Shown in pieces: positions 23,272 through 32,297 of a DNA stretch of 34,187 nucleotides. Each line of letters starts with the position of its first letter. Within the stretch, counting starts at the first letter, position 1. The stretch comes from Halarsenatibacter sp964462585 (GTDB lineage: Bacteria; Bacillota; Halanaerobiia; Halanaerobiales; Halarsenatibacteraceae). The stretch lies in NCBI GenBank assembly GCA_964462585.1, contig CAYXAK010000012.1, positions 1-34,187 of the forward strand. Direction: 5' to 3'. The translations under genes and the position numbers were made by a program. A model generated the notes under the pieces. It made no database searches, was not told where the DNA came from, and saw only the letters and a program-made list of their open reading frames with translations.

Positions 23272-26200
23272 ATGTCAGAAGAATATTATTTAGATGATAA
23301 CAGAAATTACATAATTAAAAACTATCAGAATAAAAATACATTTGCCAGTTTTCTTCCCGGAATAGCAGGAAAGATGGGAATTCCGCTCTGGGCCTTTTAC
23401 GTCAATAGGGGGCAGGGTATTGCCAGTTTTGGGCTGAAGAATAAAGACAGTTCAATCATGGAGTTTTATCCTGCCAATAAGTCCTATCAAAATGTAGCGG
23501 CTAAAGGTTTCAGAACTTTTTTTAAGTTCCAGCAGAATGGGGAAGAGCTGATCTATGAACCATTCAGAAAATTGGATAGTGGCATTAAAACTGAGATGGA
23601 AATCTCTCTTCATGCTTTAACTATTACCGAAACAAACTATAATCTGGATCTTATGACAAAAGTAAAGTATTTTATCCTTCCGGGAGAAAACTTTGCCGCC
23701 CTGGTTAGAAGAGCAAACGTCAAAAACCTTTCAGATACTGCTAAAAACTTAGAAATTCTAGACGGAATGCCGATTCTGATTCCCTATGGGATTAAGCATA
23801 ACTCACTGAAGGAGATCAGCCAGACCATCTCAGCCTGGGCTAAAGTTTACTGCCTTGAAGATAAGACACCTTTCTATCGTCTTCGGGCTACCGCAGAAGA
23901 TGACCCCGAGGTTAAGAAGATGTCTGCAGGCAACTTTTATATTGCTTTTACTGAACATAAAAATGGACTTAAATTATTATCACCTCTGGTTGACCGGGAG
24001 GTTATCTTTGCCGAGATGACCGGTCTTGAAGAGCCTCTTGGTTTTAAAAGAGACAATCTTTCAGAATATAAGGGTGAGCAGCTTCTGGAAAATCAATTTC
24101 CCGCAGCTATGACCGCTAAAAGTCTGGAACTAACGGCAGGTGAAAAGGCTGAGATCAACTCACTTTTTGGTCATCTGGCTGACCGCTCCAGGCTGGCTGA
24201 ACTAAAAAACAAAGTTCTGACAGAGGGTTATCTCGATGGCAAAGAGTCAGAGAGCGAGAATATTCATAATTATTATGCTGATAAAATGTTTACTGTCAGC
24301 GGCAGCTCAAAGCTTGATGCATACAGCAGGCAGACCTTTATGGATAATATTCTCAGGGGCGGTTTCCCCGAGAACCTGGGCGGCCAGGGCAGCAAAACTG
24401 CCTATCATATCTTTTCGCGCAAGCATGGAGATCTGGAGAGAGATTATAATGATTTCCAGTTAGAGCCAGCTTATTATTCCCAGGGCAACGGTAATTATAG
24501 AGATATCAATCAGAATAGACGTTCGGACCTTTTCTTTAATCCGGAAGTCAGACAGGATAACATCAAGGTTTTCGTCAATCTAATTCAGGCCAACGGATAT
24601 AATCCTCTGGTCATTGAGGGGAAGAAATTCATTCTATCTGAAAACGCTGATAAGGATAAAATAGCAGCTCAGATTGATCCTGCTGATAAAGACAGGGTGT
24701 TTGAACGGCTTAATAATCCTTTCACTCCAGGAGAATTCGCTTTATTCATCGAGAATCACAGCATTGATATCAAAACTGAACTGGATATATTGCTCGATAT
24801 TATTATTGATAATTCCTGTTTTTGGACTGAAGCGAATTATGGAGAAGGTTACTGGATAGACCACTGGACCTATATCATGGATTTAATTGAGAACTACCTT
24901 GCGGTTTACCCTGAAAAAGACGGGGAACTTCTGTTTCATGATAGAAGTTATACTTTTTATGACAATTATGTCAGGGTCCTCCCCCGACAGGATAAATATG
25001 TCTTAACAGAAAAAGGGCCCCGTCAGTATGATGCTGTCCGGGAGGATAAAGCAAAAAAACAGGAAATTGCAGAGAGAGATAAGTTTCCTCACTACCTGAG
25101 AACCGGGGATGATGAAATTTATTATACAGATCTGGCAACCAAACTGATGACACTGGTAATAAATAAAATATCAACTATAGATCCGGCCGGTGTAGGAATT
25201 GAGATGGAAGCGAACAAACCAGGCTGGTATGATGCATTAAACGGACTTCCAGGACTTTTTGGTTCTTCGACCGCCGAGACCATGGAACTGTTAAGGCTGG
25301 TCGAATTTCTGCAGAAAAAATTTAAAATTGAAGATGGACAGTCGGCTGAACTCACTCTGCCGATAGAACTTTATGAATTTTACCTTCAGATATCTGAAAT
25401 TTTAGAGGAGTGGGCTAGAGAAAGAGATGATTTCAGCTACTGGCAGCAAGCAAGCTCAGCCAGAGAAAAATATCGCTCCAGGGTTTTCGCCTGTCTATCG
25501 GGAGAGGAAGAGGTTCTCCATTTTGAAAAACTCCAGGAATTTCTGGGCCGGGCCAGAGAAAAGCTGGAAGATGCGGTTGAGTCTGCCAGAGGGGAATCAG
25601 GTCTTTATAACCTGTATTATTATTACGAAGCTGTTGAATACGAAAAGACAGGAGAATTTTCTGAGAGCGGATTACCACTTTTGAAAATAACTGAATTCAA
25701 ACAGCACAATCTGCCTGCTTTTCTTGAAGGTCAGGTGAGAGCCTACAAAGTGCTCAAATCCAGGNNNNNNNNNNNNNNNNNNNNNNNNNNNNNNNNNNNN
25801 NNNNNNNNNNNNNNNNNNNNNNNNNNNNNNNNNNNNNNNNNNNNNNNNNNNNNNNNNNNNNNNNTCTGCCTGCTTTTCTTGAAGGTCAGGTGAGAGCCTA
25901 CAAAGTGCTCAAATCCAGGGAGGCTGCAGCCCGCCTGCATGATAATGTTCAGTCCAGCGAACTATACGACAGGCCTTTGCAGATGTATCGAGTTAATGAA
26001 GATTTAACAGATCAGAGTTATGAAATCGGTCGGGCAAGGGCTTTCAGTTCAGGCTGGCTGGAAAATGGTTCGATCTGGCTCCATATGGAATACAAATATT
26101 TACTGGAGCTATTAAAAGCCGGGCTCTATCAGGAATTTTATCAGGCCATCGAAAACGCTCTGATACCCTTCCAGAACCCTGAAAGATATGGTCGCAGTAT

Positions 26201-26696
26201 TCTGGAAAACAGCTCGTTCCTTTTAAGCAGCTACAATACTGATAGAAAAAATCACGGCCGGGGTTATGTGGCCAGGTTGAGCGGATCAACTGCTGAATAT
26301 ATTCATATCTGGTCTTTGATGGCTTTCGGTCCGGAGCCTTTTAAGCACAGCAGCAGTGATAAAGAATTGATCTATGCGCCCAGGCCCGCTCTTAAGGCAG
26401 AATTCTTTACCAGGGAAAGCAAAAAGGCCCGTCTGCAGTTTAGCAGACAGAAAGACCAGCTTGTTAGGATTCCTGAAAATTCTTTTGCTCACCGTTTTCT
26501 GGGCAGCATGCTGGTTATATATAACAATCCCGGGCGGAAAGATACATTCGGAGATGATAAAGCATTAATTCGAAGTTATAAAATTACCACTGAAAAAGAT
26601 AGAGAGATAAAAATAAAGGGCGGGGAAGTTAAAGGGGAACTCGCTCATAAAATTAGAGATGGCAGAGTTAAAAAGATAGACATTTTATTAAAGTAA
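23272..26696 (+). CDS. Large beta-glucan phosphorylase, GH94/GH149/GH161 type (interrupted by a probably false gap)
   Basis: A cytoplasmic protein without signal peptide. Joining the two sides at their shared 55 bases removes the N run and gives one continuous frame of about 1089 residues; read literally, the N run breaks it. The size suits GH149/GH161 beta-1,3-glucan phosphorylases rather than the roughly 800-residue GH94 cellobiose phosphorylases, and I favour GH161. Seen: RQTFMDNILRGGFPENLGG, and GYWIDHW with Asp530 as the candidate general acid (the family's GxW.D region). AGGAGGG (23258-23264) is 7 nt before the ATG. Such enzymes release alpha-glucose-1-phosphate from oligosaccharides, saving ATP. 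The GH16 gene follows after 29 bases in the same operon. The exact family needs a profile search. Confidence 0.72.
25710..25919 (+). repeat. 55-base direct repeat flanking the gap: overlapping contig ends
   Basis: Bases 25710-25764 and 25865-25919 are identical for all 55 positions, starting TCTGCCTGCTTTTC and ending AAATCCAGG, with only the N run between. Both copies are in the same codon phase of the same gene. The simplest reading is two contig ends that overlap but were not merged. Confidence 0.92.
25765..25864. other. Assembly gap (100 N), probably of zero real length
   Basis: A placeholder N run inside the phosphorylase gene. Because the same 55 bases end the left contig and begin the right one, the sequence can be closed by overlap; nothing need be missing. 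Confidence 0.9.
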
Positions 26697-26725
26697 AGTG
26701 AAAACACCAATTTGGGAGGGAAACC

Positions 26726-28171
26726 ATGATTTTGTTCAGGAGCACACATTCTCAGGATGTATTTAGGGGAAAATTGTTGTTAAAGAAAACTCTTTTATTG
26801 ACAGGTCTGATGGTTATTTTGATTTCTATGAGTTTTGGCACCCGGGTGCTGGCTGATTCCAGTAATATTCTGGGAAATCATGATTTCAGTCAGGGTTTCT
26901 ATACAGCTGATGATGATTTAGACGAGAGGGGGGCAGGCAATTTTGATACAGAAAACAGCTGGTTATTTTTATTGAATAATGGAGATGCAGCTGCTGAAAT
27001 CGATGATGGTGCCCTTAAAGTCGATATTGATAGCGGTGGATTCACCTCCTATGCAGTCCAGCTGTTGCAGGCTCCTGTTACTCTGGAAGAAGGTTACAGG
27101 TACAGGGTAAAATTTGAGGCCAGAGCTTCTAAAGAAAGAGATATTGAACTCAAATTAGGTGGGACTGAAGATAGAAACTGGGTTTCTTATAATCAGGGTG
27201 AAGGCGATACTGATGGTATGCTATTCGATCTGACAGAGGAGATGGAATCATATGAATTTGATTTTGTCATGGACGAGGAAACCGATGAAATGGCCAGATT
27301 TGAATTTCAGCTGGGTTTGGATAATGGAACCGTCTGGCTTGATAACGTTGAACTGAGTAAAATAGAAGAGGTTGAGGAAGCTGAAAGACCTGATGATAGG
27401 CCTGAGAAGGAATGGGTCTACGATGATGAGTTCTTTTTCCTTTTCAATGTGGCTGTGGGCGGCGACTGGCCTGGCTATCCTGATGAGACCACCGAATTTC
27501 CCGCCAGAATGAAAGTGGATTACATCCAGGTTTATGACCGGGATGGGAATTTGGAGTGGGAGGATAGATTTGAAGAATCTGAAATAAATCGGGATTACTG
27601 GACTTTTGAAACCGGAAATGGCCATGCTCAGGGTATTCCGGGCTGGGGTAATGATGAGCTGCAGTATTATACAGATGGTGAAAATGCCTGGATAGAGGAT
27701 GATATCTTAATTCTGGAAGCAAGAGAGGAGGAAAGGACGGACCAGTTTGGATCTTATGACTATACGTCAACAAGAATGATCACCCAGAGCAGTGTAAGCA
27801 TGAAATATGGCAGAGTCGAAATAAGCGCTAAACTGCCAGATGGCGGACAGGGCATCTGGCCCGCACTCTGGATGTTAGGAGAGAATATTGATGAAGTTGA
27901 CTGGCCTGATTGTGGTGAGATAGACATTATGGAATTTCTCGGACAGAATCCAGATGAAATCCACGGAACGGTTCATGGTCCAGGCCATTATGGTGGAGAT
28001 GGGCTGGGAGATAATTATCTGCTGCCGGAGGGAGATTTTACTGAAGATTTTCATACTTTTATACTGGAATGGGAGGAGGACGAAATCAGATGGTATGTTG
28101 ATGATGAAGAGGATCCTTTCCACAGGATCAGAAAAACCTCTGCCGGGGGTGTTGAGAAGGTAAATCAATAA
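26726..28171 (+). CDS. Secreted GH16 endo-beta-1,3-glucanase with N-terminal CBM; catalytic domain circularly permuted
   Basis: A 481-residue exported enzyme predicted to cut beta-1,3-glucan (laminarin type). GGGAGGG is 5 nt before the ATG. In order: signal peptide to about Ala43 (RVLA/DSS); a CBM4/9-like beta-sandwich at about 48-215 (ILGNHDFSQ to VWLDNVELS); an acidic linker; residues about 225-270, EWVYDDEFFFLFNVAVGG followed by WPGYPDETTEFPARMKVDYI; then 273-465, from DRFEESEINRDYWTFETGNG through GEIDIMEF to FILEWEEDEIRWYVDD. Nucleophile Glu398, Asp400 and acid/base Glu403 are intact. The 225-270 block is normally the C-terminal end of a GH16 domain, so the order is permuted. The protein stops soon after WYVDD, where that block would usually follow. 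Co-transcribed with the phosphorylase. Confidence 0.85.
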   Translation: MILFRSTHSQDVFRGKLLLKKTLLLTGLMVILISMSFGTRVLADSSNILGNHDFSQGFYTADDDLDERGAGNFDTENSWLFLLNNGDAAAEIDDGALKVDIDSGGFTSYAVQLLQAPVTLEEGYRYRVKFEARASKERDIELKLGGTEDRNWVSYNQGEGDTDGMLFDLTEEMESYEFDFVMDEETDEMARFEFQLGLDNGTVWLDNVELSKIEEVEEAERPDDRPEKEWVYDDEFFFLFNVAVGGDWPGYPDETTEFPARMKVDYIQVYDRDGNLEWEDRFEESEINRDYWTFETGNGHAQGIPGWGNDELQYYTDGENAWIEDDILILEAREEERTDQFGSYDYTSTRMITQSSVSMKYGRVEISAKLPDGGQGIWPALWMLGENIDEVDWPDCGEIDIMEFLGQNPDEIHGTVHGPGHYGGDGLGDNYLLPEGDFTEDFHTFILEWEEDEIRWYVDDEEDPFHRIRKTSAGGVEKVNQ

Positions 28172-28211
28172 AAAATTTATCCAGGTTCAAATTTGGAATC
28201 CGTTGAGAAGT

Positions 28212-28240
28212 TTGACAATTATCACTTCACATATTATAAT
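28212..28240 (+). promoter_or_regulatory. Promoter of the binding-protein/transporter genes
   Basis: Perfect -35 TTGACA (28212-28217) and -10 TATAAT (28235-28240), 17-base spacer, 41 bases after the GH16 stop. An operator follows 12 bases later, the same geometry as at lacI. Confidence 0.85.
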
Positions 28241-28252
28241 AAACTCGTATTT

Positions 28253-28264
28253 GGGAGCGTTCCC
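28253..28264 (+). promoter_or_regulatory. LacI-family operator, copy 3
   Basis: GGGAGCGTTCCC, a variant of the GGGAGCGCTACC sites, within TTTGGGAGCGTTCCCGG. It is 12 nt after the -10 box. About 300 bases of leader follow before the binding-protein gene; apart from an AT-rich inverted repeat near 28275-28300 and a short ORF I see nothing definite there. Confidence 0.72.
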
Positions 28265-28432
28265 GGCATTCATAAAATTTATATATATAAAAATTTTGAG
28301 ATGTGATGCTGCCTATTTAGAAAGCAAATTATTCCCGGCAAACCTGACACCAGGCAAAGATCTGCTGATTAAAACACCAAATATTAGCAGCCGGCCAATT
28401 AGCAGCAAATATTTATCTTCAGGGGGTGGTTA

Positions 28433-28504
28433 ATGGTATCCTGTAAGCAGTTTATTGAGTTCTGCATCTCCAAAATTGCAGACTTGCGGTTAAATGGAGT
28501 TTGA
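28433..28504 (+). CDS. Possible 23-residue upstream ORF in the transporter leader
   Basis: ATG at 28433 follows a GGGGGTGG ribosome-like site and opens a 23-codon frame (MVSCKQFIEFCISKIADLRL..) ending at TGA 28502-28504, 56 bases before the binding-protein start. No relative is recognised. It could be a leader peptide or chance. Confidence 0.2.
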   Translation: MVSCKQFIEFCISKIADLRLNGV

Positions 28505-28560
28505 AGTTCAGGCCAGATCTCTTATTTTGTCTAAAAATTACTAATAAAGGGAGGATTGTT

Positions 28561-30252
28561 ATGTCTAAAAGAAAAGTTATAACGGTTTTATTGCTCCTTG
28601 TTTTTGTATTTAGTTTTAGTCTGGCTGTGGAGGCCGGGGAAAGAACCCGGGATAACACCCTGGTATATGGTGGTGGGCTCTGGGTGCCTCCCTCTAACTG
28701 GAATCCGATCCACTGGGATGCAATAACGGGAACTGATGGTCTGGTTTATGAAACTCTCTTTCATTATGATCCCCTTAATGATGAATTTATCCCCTGGCTG
28801 GCGGAAGATGGTTACTGGTTAGAAGAAGAAGATACTTATTTTCTGGAGTTGAGAGAGGATCTTCACTGGCAGGACGGGGAAGACCTTGATGCCGAAGACG
28901 TTAAGTTTACCTTCACTCTTGCCCGGGAATATGATCTCCCCTATTCTCCTATCTGGGACTGGCTGGATGAAATTGAAATTCATAATGACACTGAACTCTC
29001 CTTTGTTTTCGATGAGGCGCCCTATCATGAATGGCAGGAGATGCTTTACGATCATCTGATTTTTCCTGAACACATCTGGAGCGAAATTCCGGGAGATGAG
29101 CTTTTAGAGGTCGCCAACGAGGAACCTGTAGGTAGTGGTGCTTATAAATATTATGATGCCCAGGATGATCGGATGATATGGGAAAGAAATGATGATTGGT
29201 GGGGAATAGAGCATTTTGGCGAACCCACTCCCAGATATCTGGAAAATGTAGTCGTTTACGAAAACAATATTGCTCTGGGTATGCTCCTGCAGGGTGAACT
29301 GGATTTAAGCAACTATTTCCTGCCCGGAATACCAAGGTTGAAAGAGAGTCCAGATTATGATCTTACCACTTATTACGAAGATGAGCCATACATGCTGCCT
29401 GAAAATACCGCCATGCTTTTTATGAATACTGAAAGACCAGGGCTGGATGACCCCGAATTTAGAAGAGCTTTAGCTTTTGCCATAAATCCCGAGATCATTG
29501 TAGAAAGAGTATTTGAGGGTATGGTTGAAGTGGCTGATCCCACGGGCTTATTCGGAGATGGCTGGATGGAACTGCATAGTGAAGAGGTAGCAGATGAATA
29601 TGGTTTCCACTATGATCCCGAAACTGCCGAAGAAATGCTCGATGAAGCAGGTTATGTTGATACAACAGGTGATGGCTGGAGAAACACCCCTGATGGCGAT
29701 GACCTGGAATTTACCATTATAGTTCCGGGAGGCTGGACAGACTGGATGGAATCCATAGATGTAATTGCTGAACAGTTTAATGAGATTGGTATCGATGCTG
29801 AGCCTGATTATCCAGACATATCTATATATGAAGATCAGATGTTCAGTGGCGATTTTGACATGTTGATCAATAATTTCGGTTCCGGGTTGAGTTCTACCCC
29901 ATACAGTTACTGGGACTGGGTTGCCTATGATCAGATCGATGCTGAAACTGTTACAGATGGAAATTTCGGCCGTTACGATAATCCCGAGCTCTTTGAGAAA
30001 ATTGATCAATTCAGCCAGACTCCCATTGGTGACGAAGAGGCTGAGGATATAGCGGCAGATATTCAACAGATTCTTCTAGAAGATATGCCTTCTATACCCA
30101 TGTGGTATAATGGTATGTGGGCTCAGTCCACCAATATCCACTGGACCAACTGGCCAACTGAAGATAATCCTGTTGGTCTGCCTAGCAGCTGGGAGGGCAT
30201 GTGGACAATGGGAGGTCTGGATATGTTAATTGAACTGGAGCAGATCGAGTAA
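28561..30252 (+). CDS. Family-5 extracellular solute-binding protein, probably for beta-glucan oligosaccharides
   Basis: A 563-residue exported protein of the oligopeptide/oligosaccharide-binding class (SBP family 5, as OppA/DppA). AAAGGGAGG (28547-28554) lies 6 nt before the ATG; an open frame extends to 28501 without a ribosome site. The signal peptide ends near VEA/GER (Ala25/Gly26) with no lipobox cysteine, so the protein is periplasmic rather than lipid-anchored. Family features: LVYETLFHYDPLNDEFIPWL, LREDLHWQDGEDLDAEDVKF, VGSGAYKY and DPEFRRALAFAINPE. Family-5 proteins next to glucanases, as in Thermotoga, bind beta-glucan oligosaccharides, and the locus suggests the same here, but peptides cannot be excluded from sequence alone. 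It is highly acidic and rich in Trp and Tyr. It has its own promoter and operator. Confidence 0.85.
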   Translation: MSKRKVITVLLLLVFVFSFSLAVEAGERTRDNTLVYGGGLWVPPSNWNPIHWDAITGTDGLVYETLFHYDPLNDEFIPWLAEDGYWLEEEDTYFLELREDLHWQDGEDLDAEDVKFTFTLAREYDLPYSPIWDWLDEIEIHNDTELSFVFDEAPYHEWQEMLYDHLIFPEHIWSEIPGDELLEVANEEPVGSGAYKYYDAQDDRMIWERNDDWWGIEHFGEPTPRYLENVVVYENNIALGMLLQGELDLSNYFLPGIPRLKESPDYDLTTYYEDEPYMLPENTAMLFMNTERPGLDDPEFRRALAFAINPEIIVERVFEGMVEVADPTGLFGDGWMELHSEEVADEYGFHYDPETAEEMLDEAGYVDTTGDGWRNTPDGDDLEFTIIVPGGWTDWMESIDVIAEQFNEIGIDAEPDYPDISIYEDQMFSGDFDMLINNFGSGLSSTPYSYWDWVAYDQIDAETVTDGNFGRYDNPELFEKIDQFSQTPIGDEEAEDIAADIQQILLEDMPSIPMWYNGMWAQSTNIHWTNWPTEDNPVGLPSSWEGMWTMGGLDMLIELEQIE

Positions 30253-30371
30253 ATTTATTGGAACTTACAGATACAACATTCAGGCATCTAATAAAGATCT
30301 GATTGAGATCTCTGGAGTCCCACATTTTCTTTATAACAGAAGTTCAATTCTGGCAGACTTAAATTATATCA

Positions 30372-30397
30372 GGGCCCGATACATGAGTATCGGGCCC
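30372..30397 (+). terminator. Perfect hairpin between binding-protein and permease genes
   Basis: GGGCCCGATAC (30372-30382) pairs perfectly with GTATCGGGCCC (30387-30397) around ATGA. No T-run follows. It probably protects the 3' end of the binding-protein mRNA and allows partial read-through to the permeases, giving excess binding protein. Confidence 0.6.
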
Positions 30398-30437
30398 AAA
30401 ATATTACCAATGCAAAAAGAAAGGAGTAATTTTTTTA

Positions 30438-31427
30438 ATGGGCAAATATTTCGGCAAAAAGCTTGCCATATATCTGGCAACCTTTTTTGTGGCTGTGACA
30501 ATTAACTGGATGGTTCCCCGCTTTATGCCCGGGGATCCTATTTTGAGCATGCTGGCTCAGTTTCAGGGGCTGGAGGGTGGCCAGGAGATAATTCAAAGTC
30601 GCTTTGTTGAATCTTTCGGCCTGGATCAGCCTTTAATCTATCAGTATTTTAATTTCTGGCGCTCACTCTTTAGTGGTGACCTCGGTGTCAGCCTGACTAT
30701 TTATCCCCGGCCTGTTATTGATATAATAAAGAGTTCTATTTTTTTTGATATAGTTATAGTGTTTCCGGCTGTTACATTAAGCTGGATTGTCGGCAATAAA
30801 GCAGGAGCCTATTCCGGCTTTAAGAAAAAAGCCGATTCTTTTTTAATGCCCTTTTTCTATTTTTTAAGCTCTTCACCCTATTTTTGGTTTGCCATAGTGG
30901 TAGTTTATGTCTTTGGGATACGCCTTGATATCTTTCCTACCAGTCATGCCTATAGCCCGGGTATGACGCCAGGTTTTACTCTGCCATTTATATTAAATTT
31001 TATCAGGCACTGGTTTCTACCCTTCTTTACTCTGTTTTTGGTTCAGCTTGGAGGCTGGGCTATCGGAATGAGAAATATGATCATCTATGAAAAGAAAGCA
31101 AATTATTCCGAATATATGAAGTCTTTGGGAGCAAAAGATAAAATGGTCAGAAGATATGCATTTAGAAATGGAGTTTTGCCTCAGGTAACAGGACTTGCTA
31201 TTCAGATTGGCACCATAATATCCGGTGCTATTCTTGTTCAGCAGGTTTTTTCCTATCCAGGTCTGGGCTACAGGATGGTGCAGGCTGTTCAGAACCAGGA
31301 TTTTTTCCTGCTTCAGGGCTGCTTTCTGGCATTGATAACAATGGCTCTGGGGGCAAATTTTATTGTGGATATTGTTTACATGATAATTGATCCTCGCATT
31401 AGACATTCTTACAAGGAGGGAGAATAA
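30438..31427 (+). CDS. OppB/DppB-like ABC permease
   Basis: A 329-residue inner-membrane permease with about six spans. It begins with the OppB-type segment INWMVPRFMPGDPI, and has FGLDQPLIYQYFNFW and SGDLGVSL typical of the family. The ATPase-coupling loop YMKSLGAKDKMVRRYAFRNG is followed by QQVFSYPGLGYRMVQAV. AAGGAG (30421-30426) is 11 nt before the ATG. It follows the binding-protein gene by 185 bases containing a strong hairpin and is three bases from the second permease. It should form a heterodimer with that protein for oligosaccharide uptake. Confidence 0.88.
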   Translation: MGKYFGKKLAIYLATFFVAVTINWMVPRFMPGDPILSMLAQFQGLEGGQEIIQSRFVESFGLDQPLIYQYFNFWRSLFSGDLGVSLTIYPRPVIDIIKSSIFFDIVIVFPAVTLSWIVGNKAGAYSGFKKKADSFLMPFFYFLSSSPYFWFAIVVVYVFGIRLDIFPTSHAYSPGMTPGFTLPFILNFIRHWFLPFFTLFLVQLGGWAIGMRNMIIYEKKANYSEYMKSLGAKDKMVRRYAFRNGVLPQVTGLAIQIGTIISGAILVQQVFSYPGLGYRMVQAVQNQDFFLLQGCFLALITMALGANFIVDIVYMIIDPRIRHSYKEGE

Positions 31428-31430
31428 TCT

Positions 31431-32294
31431 ATGGCTGTCTGGCAAAAAATCAAAAACAATGAAAACATCTATTATGCCTTAACTAACAGAAAAGTCCAGC
31501 TGGGATTCAGCCTCTTTTTTCTGATTTTTTTGCTGTCCATTATTGGACCTATGATTACCAGATACAGCTATACAGAATTTGCCGGTCCAGGTTATCATCC
31601 TCCCTCCAGTGATTACTGGTTCGGCACAACCATACAGGGGCGAGATGTATTTACCCGGACTGTCTTTGGACTTCGTTCCACAATTCTGGTTGGTTTTATC
31701 GGGGGCGTGATTGCCAGTTTTATCGGTGTTATTATTGGACTGGTAGCCGGTTATAAAGGCGGTTTAGTGGATGAAATTTTAATGATGCTGACAAATGTGG
31801 TCCTCACCTTCCCCACACTTGCTGTACTGATAATTATAGCAGCCTATCTTCCCTATCGGGGAATTGTGAACATGGCAGTGCTGGTGGGTCTGACCGTCTG
31901 GCCCTGGACAGCACGGGCGGTACGGTCCCAGGCCATGTCATTAAAAAGCTCGGGATTTGTGGATCTATCCCGGATATCTTCCAACCATATACTGCGAATA
32001 CTTTTTGAGGATATTGCCGCCAATATGTTCTCATACATCTTTATGGTCTTTATCCTTCAATTCATGGGAACTATTCTCGCCACTGTAGGACTGGAGTTTC
32101 TTGGACTTGGTCCAACTCGAGGTATTTCTCTGGGTCTAATTATGCAGAACGCTGTAAACTGGAATGCACTGGAGCTGGGCATGTGGTGGTGGGGAATTAT
32201 CCCAGGTTTGCTTCTGACAATCATGATAGTATCTCTCTATTTTATTAATACCGGTCTGGATGAAGCTTTTAATCCTAAATTAAGGGAGTTTTAA
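31431..32294 (+). CDS. OppC/DppC-like ABC permease
   Basis: A 287-residue permease partner. OppC-type features: an N-terminal span (FSLFFLIFLLSIIGPMITRY), HPPSSDYWFGTTIQGRDVFT as in the family's FGTD..GRD segment, and VGFIGGVIASFIGVIIGLVAGY. The coupling-loop region contains WPWTARAVRSQAMSLKSSGF and DLSRISSNHILRILFEDI, and the protein ends with LDEAFNPKLREF. AAGGAGGG precedes the ATG. It starts three bases after the first permease and ends three bases before the first ATPase, so the four genes form a tight unit. Confidence 0.88.
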   Translation: MAVWQKIKNNENIYYALTNRKVQLGFSLFFLIFLLSIIGPMITRYSYTEFAGPGYHPPSSDYWFGTTIQGRDVFTRTVFGLRSTILVGFIGGVIASFIGVIIGLVAGYKGGLVDEILMMLTNVVLTFPTLAVLIIIAAYLPYRGIVNMAVLVGLTVWPWTARAVRSQAMSLKSSGFVDLSRISSNHILRILFEDIAANMFSYIFMVFILQFMGTILATVGLEFLGLGPTRGISLGLIMQNAVNWNALELGMWWWGIIPGLLLTIMIVSLYFINTGLDEAFNPKLREF

Positions 32295-32297
32295 ACT

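Noticed and set aside
28203..28433. 76-codon frame between the GH16 and binding-protein genes
   Set aside because: It covers a consensus promoter and operator and has no ribosome site or domain.
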